Source: Thiosocius teredinicola
Lineage (GTDB): Bacteria > Pseudomonadota > Gammaproteobacteria > Chromatiales > Chromatiaceae
Direction: 5' to 3'
Assembly: GCF_002009425.1 (NCBI RefSeq)
Contig: NZ_CP019936.1
Location: 1,785,297-1,849,296, forward strand
DNA length: 64,000 nt
Shown: one piece after another, positions 47,491-57,312 of the stretch
Layout of the letters: every line of letters starts with the position of its first letter
Position numbering within the stretch: the stretch's first letter is position 1
Made by a program: the position numbers and the translations under genes
Notes under the pieces: generated by a model
What the model saw: only the letters and a program-made list of their open reading frames with translations
What the model was told of the DNA's origin: nothing
Database searches by the model: none

Positions 47491-50343
47491 TCACAGCTTC
47501 CTGATCTTATCGGCCTGGGCCTTGAGGTCGGCGAGTGCCGCTTTGTCTGCTTCGAGCTTGTCACGCTCTTTCTGCACCACTGCCTCCGGTGCCTTGTCGA
47601 CGAAGTTCGGGTTCTGCAGTTTTTTCTCGGTGCGATCTATGTTTTGTTCGAGCCGCCCCATTTCCTTTTCGAGACGGGCGAGTTCGGCATCTTTGTCGAT
47701 CAGGCCGGCCAGCGGGATCAGGATCTTCATGTTGCCGACCAGCGCGGTCGCCGATTCGGGGCCGGCATCGCCCGGTGCGAGCACGTCGATCGATGCGATA
47801 CGTGCGAGAAAGTCGAGGAAGGCACGGTGTTTCTGCGCGTTCTCCCGGTCTTTCTCGTTGGCGTCGGCGAGCAGCACAGGAACGCGCTTGCTCGGCGCGA
47901 TATCCATCTCGCCCTTGATCTTGCGCACCCCGAGAATGAACTGCATAACCCACTGCATCTCGGCCTCGGCGGCATCGTCGACCAACGGTGCGCGATAGCT
48001 GGGGTAGGGCTGGTTCATGATCGTGTGCTGTGCCGACGCATCGATCTTGTCGGCGAGCGGTGCAACCCGCTGCCAGATCTCTTCGGTGATGAACGGCATG
48101 ATGGGGTGGGTCAAACGCAGCAGCGATTCAAGTACCCTGACCAGGGTGCGCCGTGTTCCGCGCTTGGCGGCCGCGGACGCATCGTCGTTGGTCAGTACCG
48201 GTTTGCACAGTTCAAGGTACCAGTCGCAGAACTCGTTCCAGGTGAATTCGTAGATCGCCTGTGCGGCCTGATCGAAGCGGTAACCTTCGATCGCATCGGC
48301 AACCGACTGCTTGGTCTTCTGCAGGCGTGACAGGATCCAGCGGTCTGCCAGCGAGCGTTCCAGCTCTTCGTTGTTTGCGCCGCAGTCCTCGCCTTCGGTA
48401 TTGCTCAGCACGTAGCGCGCGGCGTTCCACAGCTTGTTGCAGAAGTTGCGGTAGCCTTCGATACGCCCCATGTCGAACTTGATGTCGCGACCGGTGGCAG
48501 CGAGTGCGGCGAACGTGAAACGCAGGGCGTCGGTGCCGAAGCTCGGGATGCCGTCGGGGAACTCCTTGCGCGTCTGTTTCTCGATTTTCTTCGCCAGCTG
48601 CGGCTGCATCATGCCGCGCGTGCGCTTGTCGACCAGCGCTTCGAGGTCGATGCCGTCGATCAAGTCGATCGGATCGAGCACGTTGCCCTTCGACTTCGAC
48701 ATCTTCTGGCCCTGCGAGTCACGCACCAGGCCGTGCACGTAGACTTCATGAAACGGCACGTCGTCCATGAACTTCATGCCCATCATGATCATGCGTGCGA
48801 CCCAGAAGAAGATGATGTCGAAACCGGTCACCAGCACGCTGGTCGGGTAGAACATCTCCAGGCGCTGGGTCTGCTCGGGCCAGCCGAGGGTCGAGATCGG
48901 CCATAGCGCCGAGCTGAACCAGGTGTCGAGCACGTCTTCATCCTGGGTCAGCGGATAGTCGGCCGGCAGCTTGTGCTTTTCGCGCACCGCCTGTTCGTCG
49001 CGCGCCACGTAGACGTTACCGTTGTCGTCGTACCAGGCCGGGATGCGATGGCCCCACCAGATCTGGCGGCTGATGCACCAGTCCTGGATGTTGCGCATCC
49101 ACTCGTAGTAGGTGTTCTTCCAGTTGTCTGGCACGAAGCGGATCTTGCCGGTCTCGACGGCCTCGATCGCCGGCTTGGCCAGCGGGCCGACCTTCACATA
49201 CCACTGGTCGGTCAGGAAGGGTTCGATAACGGCGCTGGAACGATCGCCGCGTGGCACCATCAGCTTGTGGTCGACGACCTTTTCGAGCAGCCCTTGCGCA
49301 TCGAGATCGGCGACGATCTGTTTGCGCGCGTCGTAGCGATCCATGCCGATGTAGGCACTCGGGATCAGAGTATCTTCTTCGGCGAGGTTGTCGCGGATCG
49401 CCGCATCGATGGTGAAGATGTTGATCAGGCCACCATGGATCTGGCTGCTGATCGGGTTCTCGTCGCGATGACGCTGCCAGACCGCGTAGTCGTTGAAGTC
49501 GTGCGCCGGCGTGATCTTCACGCAGCCGGTGCCGAATTCGGGGTCGGCATGCTCGTCGGCGATGATCGGGATCTTGCGCCCGGTCAGCGGCAGTTCGACC
49601 AGCTCGCCGATCAGGTGTTTGTAGCGTTCGTCTTCCGGGTTCACGGCGACCGCGCAGTCGCCGAGCATCGTCTCAGGCCGGGTGGTCGACACCACCAGGT
49701 GGCCCTGGCCGTTGGTCAGCGGATAGCGCATGTGCCACATGTGGCCGCTTTCTTCCTCGGAGATCACTTCGAGGTCGGACACGGCGGTGTGCAGCTTCGG
49801 GTCCCAGTTCACCAGGCGTTTGCCGCGGTAGATCAGGCCTTCTTCGTACAGGCGGATGAAGACTTCCTGCACCGCATCGGACAGGCCGTCGTCCATCGTG
49901 AAGCGTTCGTGCTGCCAGTCGAGCGATGAGCCCAGGCGACGCAGCTGGCGGGTGATGTTGCCGCCGGATTCGCCCTTCCACTCCCATACGCGTTCGATGA
50001 ACTTGTCGCGGCCGAGGTCGTGGCGGGTCTTGCCGTCGGCCTCGAGCTGACGTTCGACGACCATCTGGGTCGCGATGCCGGCATGGTCGGTGCCGGGCTG
50101 CCACAGGGTGGGGCGGCCGCGCATGCGGTTGTAGCGGATCAGCGTGTCCATCACGGTGTTGTTGAAACCGTGGCCCATATGCAGGCTGCCGGTCACGTTC
50201 GGCGGCGGGATCATGATGCAGTAAGGCGCGCCTTCGGCTGCGCGTCCGTCGGCCTGATCGCTTACCGGCTGGAACCAGCCGTTCTTCTCCCAGATCTCGT
50301 ACCAGTGCTGTTCGATTGCGTGTGGGTTATAGGTTTTTTCCAT
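47491..50343 (-). CDS. valS: Valine-tRNA ligase
   Basis: Class I synthetase charging tRNA-Val, with an editing domain for threonine. The 950-residue protein (E. coli 951) has the HIGH-type motif HMGH in [15 protein letters not shown], the CP1 editing domain, KMSKS in [10 protein letters not shown], and a C-terminal coiled-coil arm ([19 protein letters not shown]). The ATG at 50343 is chosen ([18 protein letters not shown]); upstream residues in the frame are not conserved. It is not next to holC/pepA here. The 114 bases between it and the NACHT gene have no clear terminator. Confidence 0.97.
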   Translation of the reverse strand: MEKTYNPHAIEQHWYEIWEKNGWFQPVSDQADGRAAEGAPYCIMIPPPNVTGSLHMGHGFNNTVMDTLIRYNRMRGRPTLWQPGTDHAGIATQMVVERQLEADGKTRHDLGRDKFIERVWEWKGESGGNITRQLRRLGSSLDWQHERFTMDDGLSDAVQEVFIRLYEEGLIYRGKRLVNWDPKLHTAVSDLEVISEEESGHMWHMRYPLTNGQGHLVVSTTRPETMLGDCAVAVNPEDERYKHLIGELVELPLTGRKIPIIADEHADPEFGTGCVKITPAHDFNDYAVWQRHRDENPISSQIHGGLINIFTIDAAIRDNLAEEDTLIPSAYIGMDRYDARKQIVADLDAQGLLEKVVDHKLMVPRGDRSSAVIEPFLTDQWYVKVGPLAKPAIEAVETGKIRFVPDNWKNTYYEWMRNIQDWCISRQIWWGHRIPAWYDDNGNVYVARDEQAVREKHKLPADYPLTQDEDVLDTWFSSALWPISTLGWPEQTQRLEMFYPTSVLVTGFDIIFFWVARMIMMGMKFMDDVPFHEVYVHGLVRDSQGQKMSKSKGNVLDPIDLIDGIDLEALVDKRTRGMMQPQLAKKIEKQTRKEFPDGIPSFGTDALRFTFAALAATGRDIKFDMGRIEGYRNFCNKLWNAARYVLSNTEGEDCGANNEELERSLADRWILSRLQKTKQSVADAIEGYRFDQAAQAIYEFTWNEFCDWYLELCKPVLTNDDASAAAKRGTRRTLVRVLESLLRLTHPIMPFITEEIWQRVAPLADKIDASAQHTIMNQPYPSYRAPLVDDAAEAEMQWVMQFILGVRKIKGEMDIAPSKRVPVLLADANEKDRENAQKHRAFLDFLARIASIDVLAPGDAGPESATALVGNMKILIPLAGLIDKDAELARLEKEMGRLEQNIDRTEKKLQNPNFVDKAPEAVVQKERDKLEADKAALADLKAQADKIRKL

Positions 50344-50439
50344 CGAGTCGGGATCCGGCCAGTGCTTCCAATACAAAAGCAAAGTATACCGGTTCGCACC
50401 GCGCGACGGCACCGTCGGCGTGGTGTCGGAAAAGGCGTG

Positions 50440-52566
50440 TCAGAACAGTTCGATATCGCCGTCGTCAACGTTGTCGGCGACAGCCGGAGACGACCCGGCC
50501 GCCGAGGCGGTTGCCGCAGCGGGTTGGTTTCGCAGTTCTTTATGGTCGAGCAGAAATTGCTTCACCAGGTCCTGCAGCTGGCCGGCCATGATGGTGAATT
50601 CCTTGCTCGACATGTTGGCCGATTGGGCGGTGGCCGCGGCCTGGGTGGAGGTTTCGCGGATCGAGTCGACTTTGTGGTGCACGTCGACAACACCGGCGCT
50701 CTGCATGCCGGTGTGCTCGGCAATGCCCGCGTTGAGCTGGGTGATGCTGGCGACGGAATCGGTGATAGCCGCCAGCGCAGCCGTGGCGTTGGCGGTCTTC
50801 GCGGCGACCTCTTCGGCCTGTTGATCGCTGCGGCCGATAGCCGCCACCGCCGATTGGGCATTTTGCTGCAGGGTCTGGATGATCGACTCGATGTGGTCGG
50901 TCTCCGAGTGGATCTTCTTCGACAGCTTACGCACCTCGTCGGCGACCACCGCGAACCCGCGGCCGGCTTCTCCGGCCCGCGCCGCCTCGATCGCCGCGTT
51001 CAGTGCAAGCAGGTTGGTTTGCTCCGAGATGGTCCGAATGACCGAGAGCACCACGCCGATCTGGCTGCTGTCGGTCTCGAGTTGAGCGATGATGCCGGAC
51101 ACCGCGTCCACCTCGTTGACCAGCGACTCGATTGCGCCGGTTACCGCGCCCACCGCTTGTTGGCCAGCCTGCGCATGATCGTTGGCGGTCGCCGCGGCAT
51201 CGGCGGCCGCCTGGGCGTTCTCTTTCACCTGCAGCGCCGACCCTTCCATCTGCGTGATCGACACCGCAATTTCTTCGACATCCGCCTGTTGGCGAGAGGC
51301 ATAAGATTGGCTGATCTCCGTGGCCTCGCTCATGCGGGTCGACTCGCCGGCCAGCGAGCTGGACGACAAAACTACGAGGTCGACGACGCCCTTGATCTTG
51401 CTGACGAAGCGGTTGAAGTAGCGGGCCAGGTCGGCGATTTCGTCCTTGCCGATCTCGTCGAGTCTATGGGTCAGGTTGCCACTTTCAGCGACGTCGCGCA
51501 GCGCATCGACGGCGTTGGATATGCGGGAGGTCACGATGCGAATGATGCTCCACATCAAAGCCAGGCCGATAAACACTGCGGCAGGCACGCCCCACAAGGT
51601 GAGGTAGGTCTGCTGCTCGGTTTCGTCGAGCAGGGCGCGCGAGCGCGCATCGACCTTGGCGGTGATGCTGTCGGCAAGGCCGTTGATCAGGGCACCCGCG
51701 CGTTTCTGCAACGGTGTGATGTGGGTGCGGGCTTCGTAGGCGTCCTGGCGCCAGCGCGGTCCACTATGCAGCTCGGCGACTTTCTCGAAGGAGGCGGCTT
51801 GTTCGTCGATGTATCGGTCGAGCGAGCCAAGGATGCTTTCCAGTTCGAAGGGCAGGTTCGGCAGTCGGGCGATCTCTGCCTGCTTGTCTTCGATCGCCGC
51901 AAGGTAGTTGCGAACGTTGTCGGCCGCGTCTTCATTGCGATAGGCGAGAAAACCGCGGACCTCGGCGTTGATCCGCCCCCAATAGTGCAAAAGATCGTAA
52001 AGATGATCGTAAAGTGCGAAGTGCTCGGGCGTTTCACCACTCAGATCCAGGATCTCGATAACGCCGCGGATCTCGCCAATGGCTTCGGCGTTGGTCGGTG
52101 CCATGTCGCGCTGAGCAAGACCCAACGCCGGGATGCGTTGCAGCGGGGTGTTCGCCAGTTCGATCAAACGGGTTTCGACCGTTTCGATCTCGTGCCAGAT
52201 GTTGCGCAGGTCGGTCAGCGTTGCGCGCTGCTTGGCATCGCCTGCCTTCTCCAACATGACGTTGAGTTCGGCGATGGTCTCTTCGATCTGGTGTTCGTTG
52301 ACCTCATGGGTGGCGAGGTACTCGTCGTCTTCGCTGAGCAGAAACAGCCCCAGCGTGGCGATCTCGCTCTGCAGGAGATTGCGCAAGCGCATCACCGCTT
52401 GCAACTCCGGCAGTTCTTGATCGATCATTTTTGAAACGTCCGCACTGGTGCGCTGTTGGTTGTTGACCGCGAAAACTGCAACGACCGCGAGAACGAGCAC
52501 AAAGACCAGCGTGCCGCTCCACAGTTTCGTACGCAGCGAAAGATTATCCAGCATCAAACGCTTCAT
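50440..52566 (-). CDS. Methyl-accepting chemotaxis protein
   Basis: A 708-residue transducer (from the ATG at 52566; GTG 52575 and ATG 52554 are alternatives). Membrane helix at about 12-34, a large helical periplasmic sensor (about 35-325), second membrane helix (about 326-345, [20 protein letters not shown]), HAMP domain, then the signalling domain with the conserved hairpin tip [19 protein letters not shown]. No CheR-binding pentapeptide is visible at the C-terminus (DDGDIELF). The ligand is unknown. No other che gene is adjacent. Confidence 0.93.
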   Translation of the reverse strand: MKRLMLDNLSLRTKLWSGTLVFVLVLAVVAVFAVNNQQRTSADVSKMIDQELPELQAVMRLRNLLQSEIATLGLFLLSEDDEYLATHEVNEHQIEETIAELNVMLEKAGDAKQRATLTDLRNIWHEIETVETRLIELANTPLQRIPALGLAQRDMAPTNAEAIGEIRGVIEILDLSGETPEHFALYDHLYDLLHYWGRINAEVRGFLAYRNEDAADNVRNYLAAIEDKQAEIARLPNLPFELESILGSLDRYIDEQAASFEKVAELHSGPRWRQDAYEARTHITPLQKRAGALINGLADSITAKVDARSRALLDETEQQTYLTLWGVPAAVFIGLALMWSIIRIVTSRISNAVDALRDVAESGNLTHRLDEIGKDEIADLARYFNRFVSKIKGVVDLVVLSSSSLAGESTRMSEATEISQSYASRQQADVEEIAVSITQMEGSALQVKENAQAAADAAATANDHAQAGQQAVGAVTGAIESLVNEVDAVSGIIAQLETDSSQIGVVLSVIRTISEQTNLLALNAAIEAARAGEAGRGFAVVADEVRKLSKKIHSETDHIESIIQTLQQNAQSAVAAIGRSDQQAEEVAAKTANATAALAAITDSVASITQLNAGIAEHTGMQSAGVVDVHHKVDSIRETSTQAAATAQSANMSSKEFTIMAGQLQDLVKQFLLDHKELRNQPAAATASAAGSSPAVADNVDDGDIELF

Positions 52567-52617
52567 TAACCGCACGTGGAAACGGAGTGTGACAATTGCT
52601 CCGAGCTATCGGCTGGG

Positions 52618-52631
52618 AAAGGCATGCCTTT
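52618..52631. promoter_or_regulatory. 14-bp perfect palindrome between MCP and DUF2173 genes
   Basis: AAAGGCATGCCTTT, a perfect palindrome 52 bases upstream of the chemotaxis receptor start and 181 bases upstream of the first DUF2173 gene, in their shared divergent gap. A plausible operator for a dimeric regulator. Confidence 0.4.
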
Positions 52632-52738
52632 AGTCGTTTCGCCGTTCATCAGAAGTGGATCACATAAAAAATAGTAATGTGGGACGTCGAAAATTGCTGT
52701 TGCAACAAGGGTATGGCTAATGATGTTCAGGTGCTAAT

Positions 52739-52753
52739 CTCGGCTTAGCCGAG
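52739..52753. promoter_or_regulatory. Small hairpin in the DUF2173 leader
   Basis: CTCGGC / GCCGAG with a TTA loop, 59 bases before the first DUF2173 start and without a T-tract. It may lie in the 5' leader of the trio. Confidence 0.3.
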
Positions 52754-52811
52754 CAAGGCGAAATCAACGACAACAATTAAAAAAGCGTGGCCCAAGCAAG
52801 AGGAGTGGCAA

Positions 52812-53168
52812 ATGTCTGTGGCAGCCGAACTGGCGAACATGCCGGGGGTTATCGCTGCGGGGGAGTACTCGTACCGCGGTGACAGGTTTTCCTATAAAGG
52901 TCAGATGAACGACGACATGGCGCGCATGGCGGCAATCATGTGTCGTGCGACCACAATGAGCGAGCACATGCAGGTCGGCATGCTCGAACAACACTGCCCG
53001 GAGTGCGGCAGCAGCCCGCCGCAGGGATGGATCGTAAGAGGACCGGCCTATACGGTCTGCAATATCGCCAACGTTTTCTGTTTCATCGACAACCAGGGGG
53101 CCTCGCTGAATACGATCGTCGCCCTGATGCAGAAGCGTCTTGCCGGGGCATCGCACGACTTGGTGTAA
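52812..53168 (+). CDS. DUF2173 family protein 1 (with CxxC)
   Basis: A 118-residue soluble protein of the DUF2173 family, which resembles roadblock/LC7 domains in size and pattern. The family core is visible: N-terminal MPGVIAAGEYSYRGDRFSYKG and the conserved PPQGWIVRGPAYTVCNIANVFCFID. This copy adds a CPEC motif at 62-65 plus C44, C83 and C90, absent from its two neighbours, so it may bind metal or form disulfides. The start has AGGAG 6 bases upstream. First of three tandem paralogues, divergent from a chemotaxis receptor. Confidence 0.85.
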   Translation: MSVAAELANMPGVIAAGEYSYRGDRFSYKGQMNDDMARMAAIMCRATTMSEHMQVGMLEQHCPECGSSPPQGWIVRGPAYTVCNIANVFCFIDNQGASLNTIVALMQKRLAGASHDLV

Positions 53169-53215
53169 GTGGTGCGGATGAACGCAAAAGAATAAATCGA
53201 GGGGAAGTGACCAAA

Positions 53216-53566
53216 ATGACAGATTTGAATCAACTCATGACCTTGCAAGGCGCGCAGGCGGCCTTCGTGATGAACGATCGCGGCGAGCTGCAGGAGCATG
53301 TGATCGCAGAGGGATCCGCATTGAGCGAAACCGCCCTCGATCTGCTGGCCCATATGTGCGTCGCCAACAACGCGATCGCCACGATGCAGGCGCGCGGCTG
53401 GGAGACGAGTTCGGAATCGAAAGGATTTTATCCGATCAACGGCTTCACGCTGATCGGCATGGAGTGGTCGGCCATTACCGACGGCAACCTCGGTGTCGTC
53501 GTCGACAACAAGCAGGCGGACTACGAGGCGGCTTACCAGGCTCTGGCACAGCAGGGAGGTGCCTGA
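53216..53566 (+). CDS. DUF2173 family protein 2
   Basis: A 116-residue paralogue of its neighbours: LMTLQGAQAAFVMNDRGELQEHV, a helical middle with HMCVANNAIATMQARGWE, and the C-terminal GMEWSAITDGNLGVVVDN strand pair. It diverges most: the WxVRG motif is replaced by FTLIGMEW. The ATG at 53216 (GAGGGGAAG upstream) is used; the longer frame overlaps gene 1. Its stop overlaps the next start (TGATG). Confidence 0.82.
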   Translation: MTDLNQLMTLQGAQAAFVMNDRGELQEHVIAEGSALSETALDLLAHMCVANNAIATMQARGWETSSESKGFYPINGFTLIGMEWSAITDGNLGVVVDNKQADYEAAYQALAQQGGA

Positions 53567-53898
53567 TGATCAAACAGCTGCTTGCCGTCGATGGAGTAAC
53601 GGCGGTTTGTCAGTTTCGCGACGACGGCGCCTTTGTCGAAGGCTACGGGCTGATGACCGAGAGTGAGCTGCAGGCTCTGGCGCATTTCGCTCACGACTAC
53701 AAGCGCATCGTGCAGGGTAATGCCGACCAGTTGTCGATGTTCACCCAGATCAAGGGCTGGACGCCGCCCGGCGGCTGGATCGTGCGCGGCAAAGCGATGT
53801 CGGTTTGTAGCGTCGCCAATGTGGTGTGCACGGTGGAGAACGGCGACAGCAATCTGACCGAGGTGATGTCGATGCTCACCGAGGCCTCTCACTACTGA
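53566..53898 (+). CDS. DUF2173 family protein 3
   Basis: A 110-residue paralogue: LLAVDGVTAVCQFRDDGAFVEGYGLM, then ALAHFAHDYKRIVQGNADQLS and the conserved PPGGWIVRGKAMSVCSVANVVCTVE. It lacks the CxxC of gene 1. The ATG overlaps the stop of gene 2 by one base. Roadblock-type proteins often dimerise and regulate small GTPases or complexes; whether these three form a heteromer is inference. Confidence 0.84.
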   Translation: MIKQLLAVDGVTAVCQFRDDGAFVEGYGLMTESELQALAHFAHDYKRIVQGNADQLSMFTQIKGWTPPGGWIVRGKAMSVCSVANVVCTVENGDSNLTEVMSMLTEASHY

Positions 53899-53970
53899 TC
53901 GGGACAGCCGGATAACCGGTTCTGCGGGTGTGTCGCACGCTTTACGGTGAATGCGTGCGTACACCCGTGT

Positions 53971-53990
53971 ATTATTTGGGCGCAAATAAT
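53971..53990. promoter_or_regulatory. Inverted repeat upstream of pcnB
   Basis: ATTATTT / AAATAAT with a GGGCGC loop, 24 bases before the likely pcnB start. It lies where a promoter would be expected (TATTAT at 53970-53975 could be a -10) and could be an operator. Confidence 0.35.
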
Positions 53991-54014
53991 CGCAACAAGT
54001 ACCGGTAACCGCCC

Positions 54015-55310
54015 ATCGTCAATCCAGTCGTAATCTCGCGTGACAACCATTGCGTGTCGCGCTCGGCCATCTCGCCGAACGCGCTCAAGGTGTTGTATCG
54101 CCTGAAATCCGCCGGCTATCAGGCCCATCTGGTCGGTGGCGGTGTGCGTGATCTGCTGCTTGGGCGCGAACCCAAGGATTTCGATGTGGCGACGGATGCC
54201 AGCCCAGAGCAGGTGCGCGAGGTGTTCCGCAACTGCCGCCTGGTCGGCCGTCGATTCCGGCTGGCGCACGTACAATTCGGCCGCGAGATCATCGAGGTGG
54301 CCACGTTCCGCGCCGGTCAGGACCAGACCGAGGATCAGCATCAGACCGACGAAGGCAGGGTGTTGCGCGACAATATTTACGGCACGATCGAAGAGGATGC
54401 GCTGCGCCGCGACTTTTCGGTCAACGCGCTGTACTACAACATCGAGGATTTCTCGATCATCGATTATGTCGGCGGGGTCGAGGATCTCAACCAGGGCGTG
54501 TTGCGCCTGTTGGGCGATCCGGAGACGCGCTACCGCGAAGACCCGGTGCGGATGCTGCGGGCCATCCGGTTCGCCGCCAAGCTGGGTTTCCGTATCGCCG
54601 AAGACACCGAATCGCCGATTGCAGAGCTCTCATCGCTGCTTGCCGACGTGCCGCCGGCGCGTCTGTTCGAGGAAACGCTCAAGCTGTTCCTGGCCGGCAC
54701 CGCGGCCGGCACCTTCGAGAAGCTGCGCCAGTATGGCCTGTTCGGCCAGCTGTTCCCGGATACCGAGCACAGCCTGGAGCGGCTCGATCACGAATTCCCG
54801 TTGACCCTGGTACTCAAGGGCCTGGAAAACACCGACAACCGGATTCGCGAAGACAAGCCGGTTACGCCGGCATTTCTGTTCGCCGTGTTGTTGTGGGAGC
54901 CGGTACGGCAGCGCGCCGAAGCCTTGCAGTCGGATGACGTCCCGATGTTTCAGGCGATCCAGCGGGCCGGGGGCGAGATCGTTTCGCGGCAGGTCGCGCG
55001 GGTTGCGATTCCGCGGCGCTTCAGCACGCCGATGCAGGAGATCTGGACACTGCAGACGCGCTTCAACCAGACCCGCGGCAAACGTCCGACCCGCCTGCTG
55101 GCCCATCCCCGATTCCGCGCTGCCTACGATTTTCTGCTGCTACGGGCATCCGCCGGCGAGGCCGATTCGGAGCTCGCGGCCTGGTGGACTGATTTTCAGC
55201 AGGGCAATGCATCGACCCCGCCGGCCAGCGAGGAAGGGGAAGGCGGCAGGCGACGACCGCGACGGGGGCGTCGTCGGCGGCGCAAACCGGCATCCGTCGC
55301 CGAGGAATGA
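54015..55310 (+). CDS. pcnB: Poly(A) polymerase I, probably with a non-standard start codon
   Basis: Adds poly(A) tails that promote RNA decay. It shows the nucleotidyltransferase signature LVGGGVRDLLLG, the DFDVATDA metal-site Asp pair, and the RNA-binding domain with ETRYREDPVRMLRAIRFAAKLG, and it ends in a basic tail. The standard start is GTG 54054, but similarity to E. coli PcnB continues upstream (IVNPVVISRDNHCVSRSAISPNALKV against [21 protein letters not shown]) to a stop at 54006. No ATG, GTG or TTG lies there, so a non-standard start such as the ATC at 54015 is likely, as E. coli pcnB uses AUU. folK overlaps its end (ATGA). Confidence 0.85.
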   Translation: MVNPVVISRDNHCVSRSAISPNALKVLYRLKSAGYQAHLVGGGVRDLLLGREPKDFDVATDASPEQVREVFRNCRLVGRRFRLAHVQFGREIIEVATFRAGQDQTEDQHQTDEGRVLRDNIYGTIEEDALRRDFSVNALYYNIEDFSIIDYVGGVEDLNQGVLRLLGDPETRYREDPVRMLRAIRFAAKLGFRIAEDTESPIAELSSLLADVPPARLFEETLKLFLAGTAAGTFEKLRQYGLFGQLFPDTEHSLERLDHEFPLTLVLKGLENTDNRIREDKPVTPAFLFAVLLWEPVRQRAEALQSDDVPMFQAIQRAGGEIVSRQVARVAIPRRFSTPMQEIWTLQTRFNQTRGKRPTRLLAHPRFRAAYDFLLLRASAGEADSELAAWWTDFQQGNASTPPASEEGEGGRRRPRRGRRRRRKPASVAEE

Positions 55311-55813
55311 GCGATCTCACAACGGTTGTCTACGTTGGACTCGGTAGCAACCTCGACAATCCCGCCCGGCAGGTCTGCCGTGCGTTCGAAGAACTCGATG
55401 CCTTGCCGCGCACCCGCTTGTCGGCGCATTCGGCGCTGTACGGTTCGCCGCCACTAGGCCCGGCCGATCAACCGGATTACGTGAACGCGGTCGCTCAACT
55501 GCAAACCAGCTTGGCGCCGCTCGACCTGCTCGACGGCCTGCAGTCGATCGAGGCAGCGCATGCAAGGGTCCGGCGGCAGCACTGGGGTCCGCGGACTCTC
55601 GATCTGGATATCCTGCTGTTCGGTGATCGCACGATTGAATCGGAGCGCCTGCAGGTGCCGCATGCGCACATGCACACCCGGGCGTTCGTGCTGGTGCCGT
55701 TGGCCGAGGTCGTTCAGGACCTCGACATCCCCAGCGTCGGACGACTTGTCGATGTACTGCAGGCAGTGGATACCGACGATCTGCAGCGGTTGGGTGCTTG
55801 TACCGATGGATGA
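55307..55813 (+). CDS. folK: HPPK, 2-amino-4-hydroxy-6-hydroxymethyldihydropteridine pyrophosphokinase
   Basis: Folate pathway kinase that pyrophosphorylates hydroxymethyldihydropterin. The 168-residue protein has YVGLGSNLDNP near the start, the catalytic-loop arginine region RRQHWGPRTLDLDILLFG with its metal-binding Asp pair, and VPHAHMHTRAFVLVPLAEV. ATGA overlap with pcnB; the usual pcnB-folK pairing. Confidence 0.95.
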   Translation: MSDLTTVVYVGLGSNLDNPARQVCRAFEELDALPRTRLSAHSALYGSPPLGPADQPDYVNAVAQLQTSLAPLDLLDGLQSIEAAHARVRRQHWGPRTLDLDILLFGDRTIESERLQVPHAHMHTRAFVLVPLAEVVQDLDIPSVGRLVDVLQAVDTDDLQRLGACTDG

Positions 55814-56471
55814 AACGGCAGCCAAGGAAGCGCCCGAATTCATCGTGGTCGAGGGCCCGATCGGTGTCGGCAAGACCAGCCTGGTCAACCGCCTGGCCGA
55901 GAGCCTGGCCTGTCCCAGCCTGCTCGAGCGCGCCGAGGAAAATCCCTTTCTGGAGCGTTTCTATCGCGATGCGCAGGCAGCGGCATTTCCCACCCAGTTG
56001 CACTTTCTGTTTCAACGTAGCCGCCAGTTGGATCAGTTGAAACAACGCGACCTGTTCGATCGCCGGCTGGTGTCCGACTTCATGTTCGACAAGGACCGTC
56101 TGTTCGCCGAGCTGAACCTGCACCCCGATGAGCTGGCGCTGTACAACGAGGTCTACGGCCGCCTGGCCATGGATGCGCCGCTACCCGACCTGGTGGTCTA
56201 TCTGCAGGCCCCGGTCGAGGTGCTGATGGAGCGTATCCGAAAGCGCGATCGTGCTCAGGAAAAGACGCTCACACCCGACTATCTCGAACGGTTGTCCGAC
56301 GCCTACACCGAGTTCTTTTACTATTACGAGCAAGCGCCGGTGCTGATCGTCAATGCCGGCGAGATTAATCCTGTCGACAGCGAGGCCGACTACCAATCGC
56401 TGTTCGAGCAGATTTGTCAGCGACACCACGGTAAGCGCTATTTCAACCCTTCACCGCTGGCGATAAACTGA
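55806..56471 (+). CDS. Deoxynucleoside kinase family protein
   Basis: A 221-residue deoxynucleoside kinase-like protein: P-loop GPIGVGKT (17-24), the active-site Glu in LLERAEENPFLERFY, DRR-type DRRLVSDFMFDKDRL, and the LID arginines in RIRKRDRAQEK. It overlaps folK by 8 bases and is followed by panB. The folK-dNK-panB-panC order is common in Proteobacteria; its true substrate in this context is not established. Confidence 0.88.
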   Translation: MDETAAKEAPEFIVVEGPIGVGKTSLVNRLAESLACPSLLERAEENPFLERFYRDAQAAAFPTQLHFLFQRSRQLDQLKQRDLFDRRLVSDFMFDKDRLFAELNLHPDELALYNEVYGRLAMDAPLPDLVVYLQAPVEVLMERIRKRDRAQEKTLTPDYLERLSDAYTEFFYYYEQAPVLIVNAGEINPVDSEADYQSLFEQICQRHHGKRYFNPSPLAIN

Positions 56472-56514
56472 CATTCATCGCCACAGAGACGGTTTCGCAT
56501 CCGGAGGAGGCCAG

Positions 56515-57312
56515 GTGGGCAAAATCACGATAAGCACGCTCAACCGCATGAAAGCGGACGGTGAGAAGATCGCCGTCATGACCAGCTACGATGCAAGCTT
56601 CACGCAGCAGATCGAAGCCGCCGGCATGGATGTGATCCTGATCGGCGACTCGCTGGGCAACGTCATCCAGGGGCACGAAAGCACCCTGCCGGTAACGGTC
56701 GACGACATGGTGTACCACACCGCCAACGTCATGCGGGTCAGCCGGCGAACCATGGTCATTGCCGACATGCCGTTCATGAGCCACGGCACGCCGAAGCAGG
56801 CACTGGATACCGCCGGTCGCCTGATGAAAGAGGGCGGCGCGCACATGGTCAAGATCGAGGGTGGCGCGCCACAACTGGAAACGGTACATCACCTCACCGC
56901 GCGCGCGGTACCGGTATGCGGGCACCTCGGCCTGATGCCGCAGTCGATTCACCAGCTCGGCGCCTACCGGGTGCAGGGGCGTGGCGAACACGAAGGCGAA
57001 CGCATTCTCAAAGATGCAGTGGCGTTGCAGGAGGCCGGTGCGCAGATGCTGGTGCTCGAGTGTGTTCCTGCCGTGCTGGCCGAAGAGATCACCCGCGCCC
57101 TCGATATCCCGGTGATCGGCATCGGTGCCGGCGTCGAAACAGACGGTCAGGTATTGGTGCTGTACGACATGCTCGGGATCACGATGCACGGCAAGCCGAG
57201 CTTCGTGCACGATTTCCTCGCCGACACCGGCAGCGTTCAAGGTGCACTTGCCGCGTATGTGAAAGCGGTGAAGGACGCTACCTTCCCCGGCAAGGAGCAC
57301 AGCTTTTCGTGA
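56515..57312 (+). CDS. panB: 3-methyl-2-oxobutanoate hydroxymethyltransferase
   Basis: First enzyme of pantothenate synthesis: ketoisovalerate plus methylene-THF to ketopantoate. The 265-residue TIM-barrel protein shows [32 protein letters not shown], the catalytic region KIEGGA and GHLGLMPQS, and [14 protein letters not shown]. Start GTG at 56515 with a strong GGAGGAGG at 56503-56510. Its stop overlaps the panC start (GTGA). Confidence 0.96.
   Translation: MGKITISTLNRMKADGEKIAVMTSYDASFTQQIEAAGMDVILIGDSLGNVIQGHESTLPVTVDDMVYHTANVMRVSRRTMVIADMPFMSHGTPKQALDTAGRLMKEGGAHMVKIEGGAPQLETVHHLTARAVPVCGHLGLMPQSIHQLGAYRVQGRGEHEGERILKDAVALQEAGAQMLVLECVPAVLAEEITRALDIPVIGIGAGVETDGQVLVLYDMLGITMHGKPSFVHDFLADTGSVQGALAAYVKAVKDATFPGKEHSFS

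Noticed and set aside
50020-52434. 804-codon open frame on the plus strand
   Set aside because: Antisense to valS and the chemotaxis receptor, both well supported; the translation is rich in Arg, Gly and Val with no recognisable domain.
52680-52720. Sigma54-type promoter before the DUF2173 genes
   Set aside because: A GG...GC pair can be found but the spacing is 12-13, not the required 10.
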